DNA from: Inonotus obliquus
Lineage: Eukaryota > Basidiomycota > Agaricomycetes > Hymenochaetales > Hymenochaetaceae
Assembly (NCBI GenBank): GCA_032164295.1
Contig: JAJHTX010000002.1
Coordinates: 1,302,001-1,366,000 of the forward strand
Reading direction: 5' to 3'
DNA: 64,000 bases
Both the position numbers and the translations under genes were made by a program. Below are positions 44,986 to 58,626 of this stretch, one piece after another (the stretch's first letter is position 1; each line of letters opens with the position of its first letter). The notes under the pieces are model-generated. The model did not search any database. It saw nothing but the letters and a program-made list of their open reading frames with translations, and had not been told where the DNA came from.

Positions 44986-46931
44986 ATGCCTCGTGAAATA
45001 GTAACAGTTCAGCTCGGACAATGCGGCAACCAAAGTAAGAGGAACTATAGCATCACTCAACAATCGCCATGTTGCTAAATGTAACTGCAAATTTACATAG
45101 TGGGCTCCGTGTATTGGCAAAGACTGTGCGCAGAGCACGGTATCAGCAACGAAGGGATCTTGGAAGAATGGGCTACAGAAGGGGGAGACAGGAAAGACGT
45201 CTTCTTCTACCAAGCAGATGACGAACATTACATCCCACGAGCCATCCTCGTTGACTTAGAGCCCCGAGTATGCCTATCCTTCCCTTTCGACTTGGTTCAG
45301 CACGCTTTACTGAACATGTTTATATCTATAGGTTATCCACAACATATTGTCTTCGCCATATGCGAGCTTATACAACCCAGAAAATATCTTCGTCTCCAAG
45401 GATGGTGGTGGTGCTGGCAACATTTGGGCCCAGGGTTACTCTGCTGGAGAACGAATCTATGAGGAGGTTATGGAGATGGTTGATCGTGAGGCAGAGGGGA
45501 GCGATTCGTTAGAGGTGAGTCCTTACAACCTCAAAGTGGACGAATACAATGCATTCTGATACAATGTTTCTTTGCTTGTATAGGGGTTCATGTTGATGCA
45601 CTCAATAGCCGGTGGGACGGGCTCAGGCCTCGGATCGTTCATGCTCGAACGACTAAACGACAAGTTCCCCAAGAAGCTCATTCAAACATACTCAGTTTTT
45701 CCAAATGCAAATGAAGGAGATGTTGTTGTACAGCCATACAACTCGCTATTAACGCTCAAGAGACTTACGAACCACGCTGATTCGGTTGTGGTTTTGGATA
45801 ATGGAGCTCTCGCGAGATTGTGTGCGGATAGGTTGCATATCCAAACACCGTCATTTGATCAGACTAATCAACTTGTGAGTTTCGAGCTGCTGAGATCTTT
45901 GAGAGTGCAATGTTCATTGTGACATTCCAGGCTTCAACTGTCATTGCTGCAAGTACTCAGACTCTACGATATCCCGGCTACATGAACAACGACCTCGTTG
46001 GGATCATCGCTTCCCTTATCCCTACTCCTCGATGTCACTTCCTCATGACTTCATACACACCATTTTCTAGTGATCAAATCGACAAAGTACGAGCTTGTTT
46101 TTCACTTATCGTTAAAAGCGTTACAACTGACTTATAAATTGGTCATTTGGGTTGTATGTAGGCCAAGCCTATTCGACGAACAACCGTCCTAGACGTTATG
46201 CGGCGACTCTTGCAACCGAAGAACCGCATGGTCTCAACAACACCGAGTAAAACGGCATGCTACATATCTATCCTGAATATCATCCAAGGGGAGGTTGACC
46301 CAACAGATGTACGCTTCTTGTATACTCTATCCATAACCTACGTTGACTGACCATGGTATTTTTTCAGGTCCACCAATCTCTTCTACGTATCCGAGAACGT
46401 CAACTTGCTACCTTCATCCCATGGGGACCGGCTTCTATCCAAGTGGCTTTGACCCGTAGATCACCTTATGTCACCACGAGCCATCGAGTAAGCGGCTTGA
46501 TGCTCGCCAACCACACCAGTATCGCTTCCGTACGTCCTTCCCTGCACACATCCTCCTTTTCCTATCTTGTGGGTCACTCGAATAGAACTGACGAACGTTC
46601 GATTCCTCATACGTAGCTCTTCAAACGTATGCTTGACCAGTACGACCGTCTCCGAAAACGCAATGCCTTCTTGGATCAATATAAGAAAGAATCAATGTTC
46701 CAAAATGATCTGTCCGAATTTGATGAATCGCGGTATGCCCAGTCAACTCATAGATGCTTGCTATAGCTTACTGAATGGTTCTCAGAGCGACTGTCGACGA
46801 GCTATTAAAGGAATACAAAGCTTGCGAAAGCCCAGATTATATCTCATATGTACGCAACGTATCTTGGTGATACTTTTGAAGTACTAACCCATAATTTTCA
46901 GGGTACATCACTCGATGACCACGCTGCTTGA
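44986..46931 (+). CDS. Gamma-tubulin
   Basis: This is the microtubule-nucleating tubulin of the spindle pole body. Exon 1, [16 protein letters not shown], is the tubulin N-terminus. It is followed by [20 protein letters not shown], the gamma-specific [18 protein letters not shown], the GTP-binding signature [76 protein letters not shown] and the C-terminus [14 protein letters not shown], stop at 46929-46931. About nine short introns are spliced with GT-AG; no break was found. It is convergent with MBF1 downstream. Confidence 0.96.
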
Positions 46932-47197
46932 ACTATGTTGTTGATCTTCTAACATCTCTTGTATCTGTTTACTCGCTACTTACTTACCCGCCATATTACT
47001 ACTGTATCATGCTGTCTTCCATTACTTGGGTGATTCACAATGTAGACTTGTTCCATCCGGACGCACAAATCACATCTCTTAGATTATATCGATGATAAAA
47101 ACAGTGACATCTAAGCAACAAGCATTACACAATGTTCAGCAAAAGACACTTGGAAGAGCGGTGGCTTTGGTGGAGGGGACGAAAGAAAGAACAAAGC
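46932..47197. other. Convergent intergenic, gamma-tubulin / MBF1
   Basis: This is a 266-bp shared 3' region. No gene was seen. Confidence 0.5.
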
Positions 47198-48007
47198 TCA
47201 AGCTTTCTTAGGCCCCTCCAGCTTCTTCCCAATCTCGTTACCTATGATAAATCAAGCAATTAGAAACCTGCTTCTAAAAACTGTATGTCGAGATGAGACT
47301 TACCCCTAAGCTTGACCTTGAGTGTACGCTCGAGCTTACCGAGGATCTGAGGACTAGGGATAGCCTTCCCAGCCTCATAATCCTGGATGACAGAAGGCTT
47401 CTCATTAATCTTCTGTGCCAAATCCTTTTGGGAAAGCTGGAGTTCTGCGCGCGCAGTCTGGATAGCCTAACAACATCAACAAGAAACCGGAATCAATCAG
47501 CATTTAGTAATCATCAATTAAAGTCAGGACGTGAAGATAGAGAACACGTCATCGACTTGAAGTGCCCAAGGAAAACATACCTTGCCTACTGTTGGCGGGA
47601 CTTTTGGAGGTGGCGCAACCTCGTTTTCGCGGTCGAGCTTAGCAATACGTTGGTGGTCAGGTCCTGGAAGAAAATTGAGCATCAATTTGATTCTGAGATG
47701 ACTCCGCTACATACCTGAGTGTGCCTTGTTAGTTCCAGCGGTGACTTTCCTGTCCGTCGCAACAACTGCGCCTGCGCGCTTCGCCTATCAATCCACACAA
47801 GCGTTAGCTTCGGGCCACGGGACATATGCCACAGTTCAAATGGTACCAACCGCTGTAAACACAGAGAAAGGAGTCAGTCTCGTGCGCACGCATCATACAT
47901 CAAATACAACTTTGCTCACCATTCAGATCAGACTGCTTCTTGACGGTAGCAGGGCGGACGGCCTTGCTACCAATGACGAGCTTGCTATCCCACTCGACGT
48001 TGCTCAT
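47198..48007 (-). CDS. MBF1: Multiprotein-bridging factor 1
   Basis: This is a transcriptional coactivator linking bZIP activators to TBP, and is also a ribosome-quality factor. The start [20 protein letters not shown] at 48007 (the open frame upstream reads through a 5' UTR GA-repeat) is followed by [20 protein letters not shown], then the Cro/C1-type helix-turn-helix: [57 protein letters not shown]. It ends [10 protein letters not shown] at 47198. There are four or so introns. The protein is about 150 residues, as usual for the family. Confidence 0.95.
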
Positions 48008-48261
48008 GTCTGTCTTTTCAAAAAGAAGTTCAGAGGAGGAGGAGGAGGAAGAGGTGACGAGAGATGGGAGATGAGTTGAAGAGTAAGGCAGTGCGTACTT
48101 ACTTCTTATAAAGACCAGCCACCACGTGACACGCATTTACTTTGCCCGTTCATTCGAAGCTCGGCACCGCTTCTCACCGAGTCAGAACCACTCATAATCA
48201 GTTTATAATTCTCTTTATTTTTTGTTTTGTACAATTGCTACACGCCAACGAGAATTCACGG

Positions 48262-50967
48262 CTATGCACGGCCAACATCTTTCAATCTCCCATCTGCGAA
48301 TGGTGTGATAACAGGCAGATCCTCGTCCTCTTCATTAGTCCTCTGTTGTCTTTCGCCCGCCCTCATGCGATCACCGTCAAAACAATCCGTACTTCTCATG
48401 TGTTCCCAATGAGTGATCCTTAAAGGTCCCTTGTAGTGCGCGGGTGAGTGCAAAATCGCACGAACATGGTTCAGAGCTTGGGTCCAATGATTTCGGGCTC
48501 GCTTTGCAGACTCTCTCGAATGTCGTAGAATTCCTTCTGTCTCTGCGTTCAATAGTCTGGGTCGATTTACCTTTTCGGATAGCTCTACTGCACGGTTCAT
48601 CTTATTGATGTATTTCGAACCTGAAAACACATAGATCAGAAATGACCAGAAGCAAGGCATCCTTCCATAGGAGCTTCTCACCTAGGAAATATTTCCGCAC
48701 AATGGTGCTCATCATTTGCCCCTGTTCGTCATTGATGAGCATCTTCTGGTCTTTCAAGCATTCGAAACCATCGTGCCCTTGGGCCATATATTCTCGCGTC
48801 ACAACGACGTACTTTCGTCCACCATCGCGTGGAACCTCTTCGTACTCGAAAAGAAGATTAGGCGTGGAGTCACCACTCTTATTCTCGTCGATCCGTTTGT
48901 TGATCTGAACCGCGACGTTCAGTAATCGTTGCCTCGGTGGTTTTCTTGAGTCCCATGTTACACGAAATCCTCCGACTATGGGAAATCGTCTGCACGGAAA
49001 CGTGAGTAAACTGACCGAACAGCGCACTTTCGTCTCTCACCCTTCTTGGGCTGGCCAAGTAGCAAGTCCAACCTCGAGTGACTCCCAGATAGTCTTACCA
49101 TCAAGCTCGAGGACGACTATGCTATCCTCGAACGGTAGGATCTCTAATATATCTCCCAGCGTGATCTGACCTGTACAGAACGAGACTTTACTACCCCACA
49201 TCGACTAGGACAAGAATACGAATACATACCAGGCCCGTAAATCGTATCTCCTCGAAGAGCACCAGCACACAGAAGAACACCGTCAGCACTCTCGATCCCC
49301 ATGTTGCATAGGGCATCGTCGTAAGCATGGTGTATAACATCGGCAAACCAATCACCAGAGGCAGACTTGTGCGTAAAAATCAGAGACTGTCGAAGACCAT
49401 GAATACAAGTTAGACAAACCTCCTGCGTCCGTATGATCTCTGAACGAAGGTCGAGCGGTTCTGCAGCGTTGCATATGGGTTTCTTCATTGTATCTGAGAC
49501 TGAATCTAAGACTGTTGAAAGAATGTCTTTAAGACGTTGGGATGATGGGGACCCAGGTTTCGTTTCATGGCGTTTCCCTAGACAGCATCGACTCAGCTCG
49601 CCATTCGAAACGTCAGTAAGAAAAGACGGTACACCTCTTACGCTCTTGATAACCTTCTGCCGCACACTCCCCTCCGGTGCATCCTCTAGATCAAGCACAA
49701 TCTCGCTTAGCTCGCGGAAATCCGTTCCGCTTTTCACGACAAGGACATCTTGATCCTCCTCAGCGCCGAGGACTTCTTGATTCAGATCATAGCCTTCCCA
49801 TGAAGTAACTCCACGAGATGCATAGTAGACATGATCGTGTCCGCCGAGGATCAGGTCTGCACCGTGTCGTGAAGCAAAATCCGCGGGTTGGTGCTTTGGG
49901 GAAAGCGCGTTGATACTCTTTGCAAGACTGACGTCCTGGAATCATAATTGCCTGTCATCGAATTGAGACAGAACGAAACGTGTAAGAATACGAACGTTAG
50001 GAATCCTGCTTAGAATATCAGCTCTATGTCAAGTGGTCAACATTTGCGCACTCACCGAGAATGCGTAAGTGCGATTATCAGATCGCAACGATACGCTCCT
50101 TGCCGATCTCTCAAACGTTTCGATAGATCCAACGCGACTTGGGCCATATCTCTATACTTGAAGTTTGTTGGCCACGCCGGAACGGTTGTGATCCATTCGC
50201 TACAGAAACGCAGTTGCATATCTCTCTCCCACTGAACACCGAACAGAAGCAGAGCTCACCTCTCAACGAGACCGATGAACCCTATTCGCACTCCGCATCG
50301 TTCAGTGACATAGACCTCATGTAAATGCTCTGGGATTTGACCAGTCGTTTCGTCCACAATGTTACTCAGAACCCAGGGCTTCCCAATACAGAGTTGAGCG
50401 TTTGAGTCTACACAAAATTGACCAGACCCACAAACTTGGTGTCCTTCAGCAGATTTGTGAGATGAGGGTAGCCTGACACATTTCGCCACATTAGTCGTTA
50501 CATGGTCGTGTGCATGTACATGCACCATGATGCAGGACAGACGAACCAAAGTCGAAATCATGGTTTCCTACATGTGTATGCTGAACGAAATCATTCGATC
50601 ATCATCGCGAAGGGGCACTCACCTGTTACTGCAGCATCCGGAGCGAGTTCATTGATGACAGGTACCTACGCGACCACAGTTCCAATGAGCATACCCGGAC
50701 GTTCCCACACCAATCTCCTTCAATAAGAGTCGAGCTCACCATATGACTACCACGCGTAACCGAACTCTCCACCGATGGCGCAAATAAATCACCAGAAAAC
50801 AGCACCAACCCATCATGTTTCCCATCATCACGCTTAGTCCATGTGTCCTTCAACGCATCCAACATACATGCGAACTGCGTTACATCGATCGTCGCTCCTC
50901 CGGTGAGCTTTTGCGGGTTGACACGGTAGACGTCGTTGAAATGCAGGATGGGTAGGGCCACAGTCAT
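48262..50967 (-). CDS. 5'-nucleotidase / calcineurin-like metallophosphoesterase
   Basis: This is a two-metal phosphoesterase of the 5'-nucleotidase/UshA superfamily. Metal-binding motifs are present in order: ILHFNDVYRVN (D-x-H variant), LVLFSGDLFAPS (GD), GNHDFDFG (GNHD, at the 50550 junction), LIIALTHSR and LGGHDHVYY (GHDH). The strand block WVLSNIVDETTGQIPEHLHE and RIGFIGLVE lie between them. The C-terminal nucleotidase domain follows (GDTIYGPG, ILPFEDSIVVLELDGKTIWE). The C-terminus ends LPVITPFADGRLKDVGRA at 48262. It starts at 50967 without an obvious signal peptide, so it is likely cytosolic. About eight introns are present. The natural substrate is unknown. Confidence 0.88.
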
Positions 50968-51364
50968 TTTTTGTGAATAGTGTTGGAGGTCAGAGAAATG
51001 GGGACTGGAGACAGAAATAAATGGGATACAAGATGTGCTAATTTATCACATCAGTCCAACAGCCGAAGGCTACATTGCCATATGAGACCAGTCCCGCGGC
51101 GCCGAGCTGTTCACTGAGGACGGCTGGGATGCGTACTTTACTAACATTGCTGGTTTGGAGAGAGCTTATGCTGAAGGGTCAGTATATAACTCTGCGACCA
51201 ATCATATCCAATAGATTTGCCTTTGCTTGCCCCGGGAAATATACAAGATGAAATATACAGCAAACAAATTCTAGGAAGAAAGACAATATTAGACAAAACG
51301 CGCGCAAGCACCTCATTATGTAGTCTGGTGTGTCAATAAAGCAAGAAAGCGGAAATCTCCCTAA
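50968..51364. other. Intergenic between the phosphoesterase and SWIM/RING genes
   Basis: This is the promoter side of the phosphoesterase and the 3' flank of the SWIM/RING gene. No gene was seen. Confidence 0.5.
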
Positions 51365-52899
51365 TCACGAGCAGTTATCATCGTAGTCTTGATAACCATA
51401 ATAGTGCTGCCCTCTGCGAGGACCTTGATAATCTGGATAACTATTGTCAGTTCAACAATATATCCAAAGAAAGACCACATTTCGTACAGGAAGAGGTATC
51501 CCGGACTGGGCTCACGCCAGCAACATGGGCTAAATTTATGTATCCTTCCTTGGAACTTCCACCGCCCGCAACCTTCGAGCCTGGTAAAGTCCAAGGAGCA
51601 CGGCAATAAACGCAATCCAAGTCGTGACTCTTCTTCTTTGCCCCTATATTTACAACAGTTAGATTAACAACCCCAAATACATGAACGGTTTACCTACATT
51701 GCTGGAAGCACTCCTTGTGCAAGGCATTCCCGCATGTTTGACACCAGGTAAGAGAGCTATCGTGGTCACCTTCCATGGCCTCGTAACAAACTGGACAACT
51801 ATCCTCCGCACCAGGCATGCGGCGATTAAGCTGAGGGCTAGTACGGGACGATGCTTTCCCAGAAGCTTGATCGTAGGCTTCTCGGATGCGCGCGTTCGCC
51901 ATGACATTTGGAGCCGGGGGTGCATTTCGGAAGATCTCTTCCAGCTCGCTAGTTAAGAGTGCCCTATTAGTCAAGCCAAATTGTTAGGTTTCTCCCCTGA
52001 GATCTTGCAAGACACACTAAACTCACTTCTGATACCAGACGTGCGAACTCTGTGCAACTTGAAGCACTGGTGCATCCATCAGTCAAAAATAACAAATAGC
52101 TAATTTGATCGAAGAACTACCTTTGGTGAAGACGAAGAGCTGCAGGGTGAATGCCATTAGTCAAACAAATGGCATAAACGCAAAGGGAAACGTACAATAT
52201 GCTTGCAATGGTTCCCCTTCATGGCATCTGGGCCTTCAACGCTCTTCAGCGAGACAACAGGCGAAAAGAGTAAACCAAGACCTTACAAGTGCAAGACGGC
52301 CTTCGGTCAATAGTCACAACGTATATCTAGAAAGCAGCATTCATCTTGCCTACCACGAAATCACGACCAGTGGGACGGAAGACTCACATTCCCCGTAGAG
52401 CCAAGCACATTGAACTCCTCTTTCAAATCATCCCCATAGCGACGTCGGTCAACCAAAAAGAACCTTTGAATGTTTGAATCGAATCTTGCAGTTCGTCAAT
52501 AACGCGGTAATGAACTCACTTTTGCGATATTACGCGCCCGACGCGCTCAAGAATATTCTGCGGACATCTGCTCTTGAATATCGCGCCCCTCTTTTCTGGC
52601 GGAGGAGCAACCGGATCCTTCTTCTTCCTCGACCTTTTCGGCTTCGGTGTCTCATCCGCAACCTCATCACTGGTACTCGTCGCTTCCTTCGCGCGCTTCT
52701 TCCCCTTTGCCTTAGACGAGCTTGGAATAGCGGCAACCGGAGAGGAGTGACCATCCAGCGCCTTCAGGATAGCAGAAGTAGAAATGATTCCAGTTGAGGA
52801 GGAAGAAGCCTTATATAAGACAGCATTATCGTTATTTGGGCGCCCGCGCCCAGACGACGAAGTTGCAACATCCTGTTGGACAGTTTTCCTGCGAGGCAT
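51365..52899 (-). CDS. SWIM and RING zinc-finger protein, candidate E3 ubiquitin ligase
   Basis: The start MPRRKTVQQDVATSSSGRGR at 52899 leads a disordered, Lys-rich nuclear-type N-terminus (ETPKPKRSRKKKDP). It is followed by FFLVDRRRYGDDLKEEFNVL and a SWIM finger, RRPSCTCPDAMKGNHCKHI, whose CxC...CxH pattern is assembled across an intron. Then comes a RING-type finger beginning DSCPVCYEAMEGDHDSSLTW, continuing CQTCGNALHKECF and CVYCRAPW. It ends YGYQDYDDNCS at 51365. The SWIM-RING order is that of ZSWIM2/MEX-like ubiquitin ligases and of fungal homologues; E3 activity is inferred from the domains. About six introns are present. Confidence 0.85.
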
Positions 52900-54696
52900 G
52901 AAGAGCGTGTCTGCAGTAAGAAACAAGAGAAAGTGAGTTGATGGCCCACCACATATGTTTCGGCTTTTGCCGATATTGATCGGGTATTCCATTCCCAATT
53001 ATATCTCCGATCAACGGATGCTTGCCATTCGTGGTTCTCATTCATTCTCATTCTCATTATCAAGAGGGACGCACAAAAGGTACCAGTGGAAGTTTCATCA
53101 TACAGCGATGAATCAGTAGGACAAATAAGTACATCATCCTGTGAGTACAAGTAATCGAAGGAAATTTTTTTGATGGAAGATATGCCAGTGAAATGGACTG
53201 GCAGGCGCCGAAGGCGGAGGGAGGAAAGAACAAAAACTAATATAAAACTAACAACCGTGAATCGGCGCAATCTCATGGCGAACTTGAATGAGAGAATCCA
53301 AGCGACTCTGAAGCTGACTCGCCCAAATCGGGTTTCTTGCTGAAGCCTGAAGCCAGGCTCCGAACGAACTCCGGGACTGGATAGATCATTCAATTATCTC
53401 GAAGTGTCATGTATCACCCGTTTGCCACGATGGAGAGGGTATGTACATCGACTGTGTATCATGGTGACCATGATTAACACCAGGAGGACCAGCCTCTTCC
53501 GTGATTTTGAGTCCCCTCGCCTACCGCTTCACTCTGTACTCTGTACACACCGGCCTTGCCTCCAAGACCGTCTCTCCTCTTCCTCCTCCACTTTCGGTTT
53601 TGGCTCTCTCCGATAATGCCTGTGCACCTTCTCCTCGTGTCTAATAAGCTCAGGCACATCCGGGTATGAAACATTGGTGCATCCAAGTCGACAAAAATAG
53701 GGCTGTTCGCCTATGCTATAAATTGGTAGTTATCGCAGAAAGCAGCGACTAGCATGTTATCAAATATGCGAAACTTCAACTTCAACAAAATACCAACACT
53801 TACTGACGGCGAATATAGCCAAGGACGTTATTTTTCTGTTTACCACTGAACGAGCATACCTCAATCGGACAATGGTATAAACTGCAACACACAAATCCAT
53901 ATACATACATAAATGATCTGGTAACACACCCACGGATCTTCAGATATTCCATTCAAATGTCTCTTCAAACTCCAATGAGTGCTGAAGGTCTTATCACAAT
54001 GATGGCAGTTAAAAATGCGATTACTCGATTTACGAGCTATCGGTCGATTATACAGCAAGTGTCGGACTCGGACTCGGACTAACTAAGAGAATCGAGATGT
54101 CATTATTTTAGAACGGAGCTCAGAACTCTGGATGAAAGGCTCGAGTGGAGAAAAACACGCGTACGGTGGTAGTTTGAAGAACAAAAAGCAAATAAAGAAA
54201 TGTTTCGAATGTAGCCATAGCGATTCGTCTCATAAAAAAAAGAATGTGGCTTTGTTCCCTATGATATAAAGCCACCTCTGAGCCACTGCTTCGGCCACCA
54301 CTATGTAGTAGGGCCGTTATTTCGCATCTACACATCAAGAATCTGCAAAGTTGTCAGTGTGGTGGGTAGCTCAGTAGTTCGAAGTGGTGGTTATCATTCC
54401 ATCACTCCATTGAAGACTTGCCTGAGCCTAAACGCTTGTGCACTATGCAAACTTAACATGTTTGCTATTCTATGACACGGTAAAGATGACACAAGAGGGA
54501 AAGCTGGTGACAGAAGATACTTTCTCCTCCGCGGATCGCAAAAGATTGTGAATTCAAGAGGATCCAAGTTACATATGTATGTACCTACGGATGAGTATGT
54601 ACCTACGGATGTTTCTTACGTTCATCATACTTATCAGGATAAAGCTATAAAACAAAGTGTCACGTTAATCAGTTCGCTTCTCATCAGGCAGTTCGG
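52900..54696. other. Long intergenic with a possible C2H2 zinc-finger remnant
   Basis: Most of this 1.8-kb stretch shows no gene. On the minus strand at about 53930-54058 a frame reads FNCHHCDKTFSTHWSLKRHL, a C2H2 finger lacking a clear second histidine before a possible intron; it could be an exon of a small gene or a fragment. A short tandem GACTCG repeat lies at 54063-54080, and a direct repeat GTACCTACGGATG occurs twice near 54580-54612. Confidence 0.35.
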
Positions 54697-57315
54697 CTAC
54701 TTCAGAATGCGTACCTTCCCGGGATTCATAATATGCTTCGGATCAACTGCATCCTTCACTAGCCTCATAAGCTTGACTGTTTCTACTCCAAGTTCGTCAT
54801 TCAAGTATTCCTTCTTCCCGACACCTACACCATGTTCTCCCGTACCTACGGACGAGGATCATCAGAGCGCAAAGAAACAGAGATAAAATCAGGAAGAAAT
54901 AGAATAAAATTTTAGGGGAAAGACATACATGTTCCGTCAAGTGCAAGTGCACGATATACAAGTCGATGTACACATTCGCTAACCTTCTGAAGTTCCTCCT
55001 CATTATGGAACAAAATCAACGCGTGGAAGTTTCCTATAGCAGTTCCCGTGAGAAAGAATATATAACAATAATATCGTACGGAGATGAGGAAACCAACCGT
55101 CTCCAACATGTCCAACAACTCCTGCTTTCAATCCGTTTTCGTGAATGTCCTGTTTCGTCTCCTGAACGAGTTGCGGCAGTTTCGAGACAGGAACACTAAA
55201 TCAACAGAAGTCAAAAACATTCTTAGACAACAAGTTCCTGCCCGGATGCACAAACCAAACATCCGTCGTCCACGCCCTACTTCCCTCATCCGAAGCCAAA
55301 ACCGACCAAAGCGCATACTTACGCGCCTCCCACAATGCCGAAGCTTCTTCCTGAGTTGAAGCATATTGGAAATTCGACCCACTATGCCGCTTCACAATCC
55401 CTTGTATTAATTTAGCCGTTGCTTTGATAGAATCATCCGTGCCTTGGATCTTAAAGAATAGCGAGTCCCGAACGGGGTAAGTACGATCAACTGAGCCAGA
55501 CTTGTTTATTGTTGACATTGCTGAAGTGTGGTCAAGTTTAGTCCGAGGGTAAGCCAGGAATCCAAACATGGGTACTCACTGTAATCGTCAACAAGCTCAA
55601 CGCATTCTATAAAAGCTTCCTATTAGATCGGAGAGGTATAGACAATTGGAGAATGTGAACGTACGGATATTATTCCCATAGGGAGACTTCAAGATCTCTT
55701 GAACAGCATCCACCGCATGCTGTACATTGGGAAACTGTGCGAGCGCGACCTTGGTAGGAAGCAGCGGCGCAAGTCTCAGAGTAGCTAGATTATAGATAAG
55801 TTGTATGTGTACGAACGAAATAAGGCTTTCAACACACCTTCAGTAACAATACCCAAGGTACCTTCCGCTCCAATGAAAAGTTTCGTAGTATCGAATCCAG
55901 CAGAGGACTTGCGCGCTCGTCTTCGAGTCTTGACAATCTCACCATTCGGAAGGACGACCGTCTTATAGCCAGTTCTTAAGTCATCCATGATAACTTTGAG
56001 GAAGAATGGATATATGAACTCACGACATTAAGAAACCACTCTCCCTTAGCCGTTCCATAACGAACAGCATTCGCTACAAGCAAACAAAAAAACATCTCAG
56101 CATCGATGAGTTCTCACAAATAGCAAAAACATCTCACTTCCAGAGCACCCCGTTCCAATCATCCCGCCAATAGTCTATAGTAAAGCATCTCAAGCAACTA
56201 CTCCGAAATTAGAAGGGACTTCCATACAGCACCGGGACCTGGATCCAACTAGTGTATATAATTAGCTAATTGAGAGTCATGATACAAAAATAGAAGATCG
56301 GACGTACCGGGAAGAAAAGCGGGATCCCTTTCTCCTTCAGCGTTTGGTTCATGTCCTCCCAGCGAGCACCGGCCTGACAGACGAGGTCCGCGTCCTCCTC
56401 TGAATGGTGATTCATTCAATCAGCTCTTGTTGTCCAAGCGGAAATAAGGAAAATTGCATACCATCAATACGGAGTATCTTGCTCATCCCATCCATATCGA
56501 TACATATCGAGCCACCAGAGCTCTACAAAGAACATCACTTCTTGTTAGCAAACACCACAACTCTGGAAAACACAGGCGAAACAGTTACATACTCCACTGA
56601 AATGTCCCTCCAAACTCGTTCCAGCACCATAAGGAGTCACCGGTACACGATACTTATTTGCAATCTTTACAATTTCGCTCACTTCCTGCGTTGTATGAGG
56701 TCGAACGACAACAGCATGGGGCATACTCGGGTGATAACTATTCTCCGAGAACCCGTACGTCTGTAGAATACTCGGGTCCTGAAAGAAACAAACGCAGCCT
56801 GAGTCAACCCAATCTGATTTCCGGAGCGTTTGAAGAACGTAACGTACCGTGTTAACCGCCCCTTCACGAGGCAAGACCTTCCTAAGCTCCCCAATAGCAG
56901 CTTCAACATCCTTAGGCGACCCATACGTCACATCTTCCCAAGTCCTCACCCCTTCACCAGCTCCATGCCTCTTCCGGCTCGTCCACTCATTCACAGAATA
57001 ACCCAAAATACCACTGAAGAAAGCAACAGACGCAAGTAGGCCATATGCAAAACCCTGAGATCGAGTAGCGGAACCAGAACCAAAGCCAGACGTTTGACCA
57101 TTTCCAGGCACAGGCGCATTGGCGGACGGGGAGGACGAAAACCGACGATGCCCAAGTCCAAGTCCATATAACTGACGGCCATATTCCCCACAAATCACAT
57201 ACCCCGCACTTCTCGGAGACAACCCAAACGTCCACTGGGACCCAACACTGGGCGACGTCCACGACCCATTCTTCCTACCCAGTAGTTTCACCGCATTGGA
57301 CGTGAACTGGGACAT
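54697..57315 (-). CDS. DLD1: D-lactate dehydrogenase (cytochrome), mitochondrial
   Basis: This is an FAD enzyme oxidising D-lactate to pyruvate and passing electrons to cytochrome c in mitochondria. The N-terminus from 57315 (MSQFTSNAVKLLGRKNGSWT) is a presequence plus a transmembrane segment (AYGLLASVAFFSGILGYSVN). The FAD-binding PCMH domain has HAVVVRPHTTQEVSEIVKIA, VTPYGAGTSLEGHFSGG, TIGGMIGTGCSG, TKLFIGAEGTLGIVTE and related blocks. The C-terminal FAD-oxidase domain has SNFQYASTQEEASALWEARK, VVGHVGDGNFHALILFHNEE, CTGEHGVGVGKKEYL and the end HIMNPGKVRILK at 54697. It has about 15 short exons, the most fragmented gene in the window after the P450s. Confidence 0.93.
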
Positions 57316-57465
57316 CGTGGGCGTGGGCAGTGGGAGAAAAAGCGGAATACCGTCTGTGCCATGATTCCGAGGAGGTCACTCAATATTGGAAGGGAAAGGA
57401 AAGGATATCATCGGGGTTCTAATTTTAGGCTCACGTACTTATTTGCCGGATATAATACAAAACAA

Positions 57466-58626
57466 TCAGAGTAAGATACAGAAGTTATTCCTCTTGCCTT
57501 CACGCAGAACGACCTTCTTGTCAAACCTCACGTCTTCATCTCCTCCTAGTCCCCTTCCACGTCTTTTCTTAAAAAGCCAATACCCCATCTTCCCATCTTC
57601 TTTCCACCGTTCCCGTAACTTTGAAAAACCAATATGCTCCATAAGTCGCGTAAGGTGGTCAAAAGTGAGATAACGCGAATTAGATATACATGGAAGGGGG
57701 AGCTATTCAATGCGGTACACTTGTCATTAGCTTTGATGAAGATAAACAAAAGATATAGGTCTGACGTACAACGAGGAAGAGTAACCCATCTTCACGTAAC
57801 ATCTCATACGCTAGGCGTAACATTCGTCCTTCGCGGAATACATGAAGAATACGATATCAGTAAATCACCCAAGATTGAGACGAAATGCATCCAGTACATA
57901 GACTCATGATGCACAACACAAACTGAAGAATACAGAATGCTCACCTCTCTCCCTCCCCTCCGGAACAAAATTCACAACCAAACTCAAACTAATCCCATCC
58001 CACCCCTCTCTATTCTCTCCCAATGCCATTTTCATAAAATCTTGCTCAACAATAAGAGGATGTGATGAACGCAAGTCGATAGGTAGGACTTCGATCCACG
58101 AGTCACACGAAGCGTAGTTATCTGGTTTCAATGCACCAACTTCGAGGAACCTATATCAAACCAACAAGAACTCATTACTCCGACAAGAATAGAAGAAGGA
58201 GAACATACGTACGTACCTCAATTTCCCCTTTCCCTTCCCTACGACTTCATCTCTAGACGTAAACCCCAACTCCTTCAACCACGCAATAAACACCCTCTCA
58301 CTTCCACCTCCTCGATCTTTCCCCTGTCCAATACTAGACATTCGCTGATAAACCTCCAAACCTCCTAACTTCTCAATCTCATCCTCAATCTCCCGTATCT
58401 CCTGTTCCTTTAGTAAACATTCATTCGTTTCATCATGTTCACCATCCTTCAACTTCTTCTGTAATTGCGTCTTTCGTTTGATCAACACATGAAATCGTCG
58501 AATGACGCGTGCAGATGAGCGCGGTTTGGCTGAACTGCTTCCGACAACCCCATTCACAGCCTTTCCATTCGAAAGAGGGGTAGTGATAGGGAGCTTTCTA
58601 CGTCGTGTTCGAGTCTTCGCCTTCAT
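57466..58626 (-). CDS. BMT2: 25S rRNA adenine-N(1) methyltransferase BMT2
   Basis: This is an AdoMet-dependent nucleolar enzyme making m1A in 25S rRNA. The basic N-terminus MKAKTRTRRRKLPITTPLSN (58626) carries a nucleolar-type signal. It is followed by VIRRFHVLIKRKTQLQKKLK, LGGLEVYQRMSSIGQGKDRG, LLEVGALKPDNY (strand 1 region), EVLPIDLRSSHPLIVEQDFM, WDGISLSLVVNFVPEGRER (catalytic loop region) and LPLPCISNSRYLTFDHLTRL. It ends NNFCILL at 57466. The methionine at 58626 is preferred because upstream codons in the frame read through leader DNA. There are three introns and no break. Confidence 0.88.

Noticed and set aside
53861..54058. C2H2 zinc-finger gene
   Set aside because: One finger-like segment lacks a second histidine in frame and no further fingers or exons were found; kept only as a note in the intergenic entry.
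54360..54390. tRNA-like TAGCTCAGTAGTTCGA string
   Set aside because: It resembles a D-arm consensus, but no acceptor stem, anticodon arm or T-arm can be folded around it.
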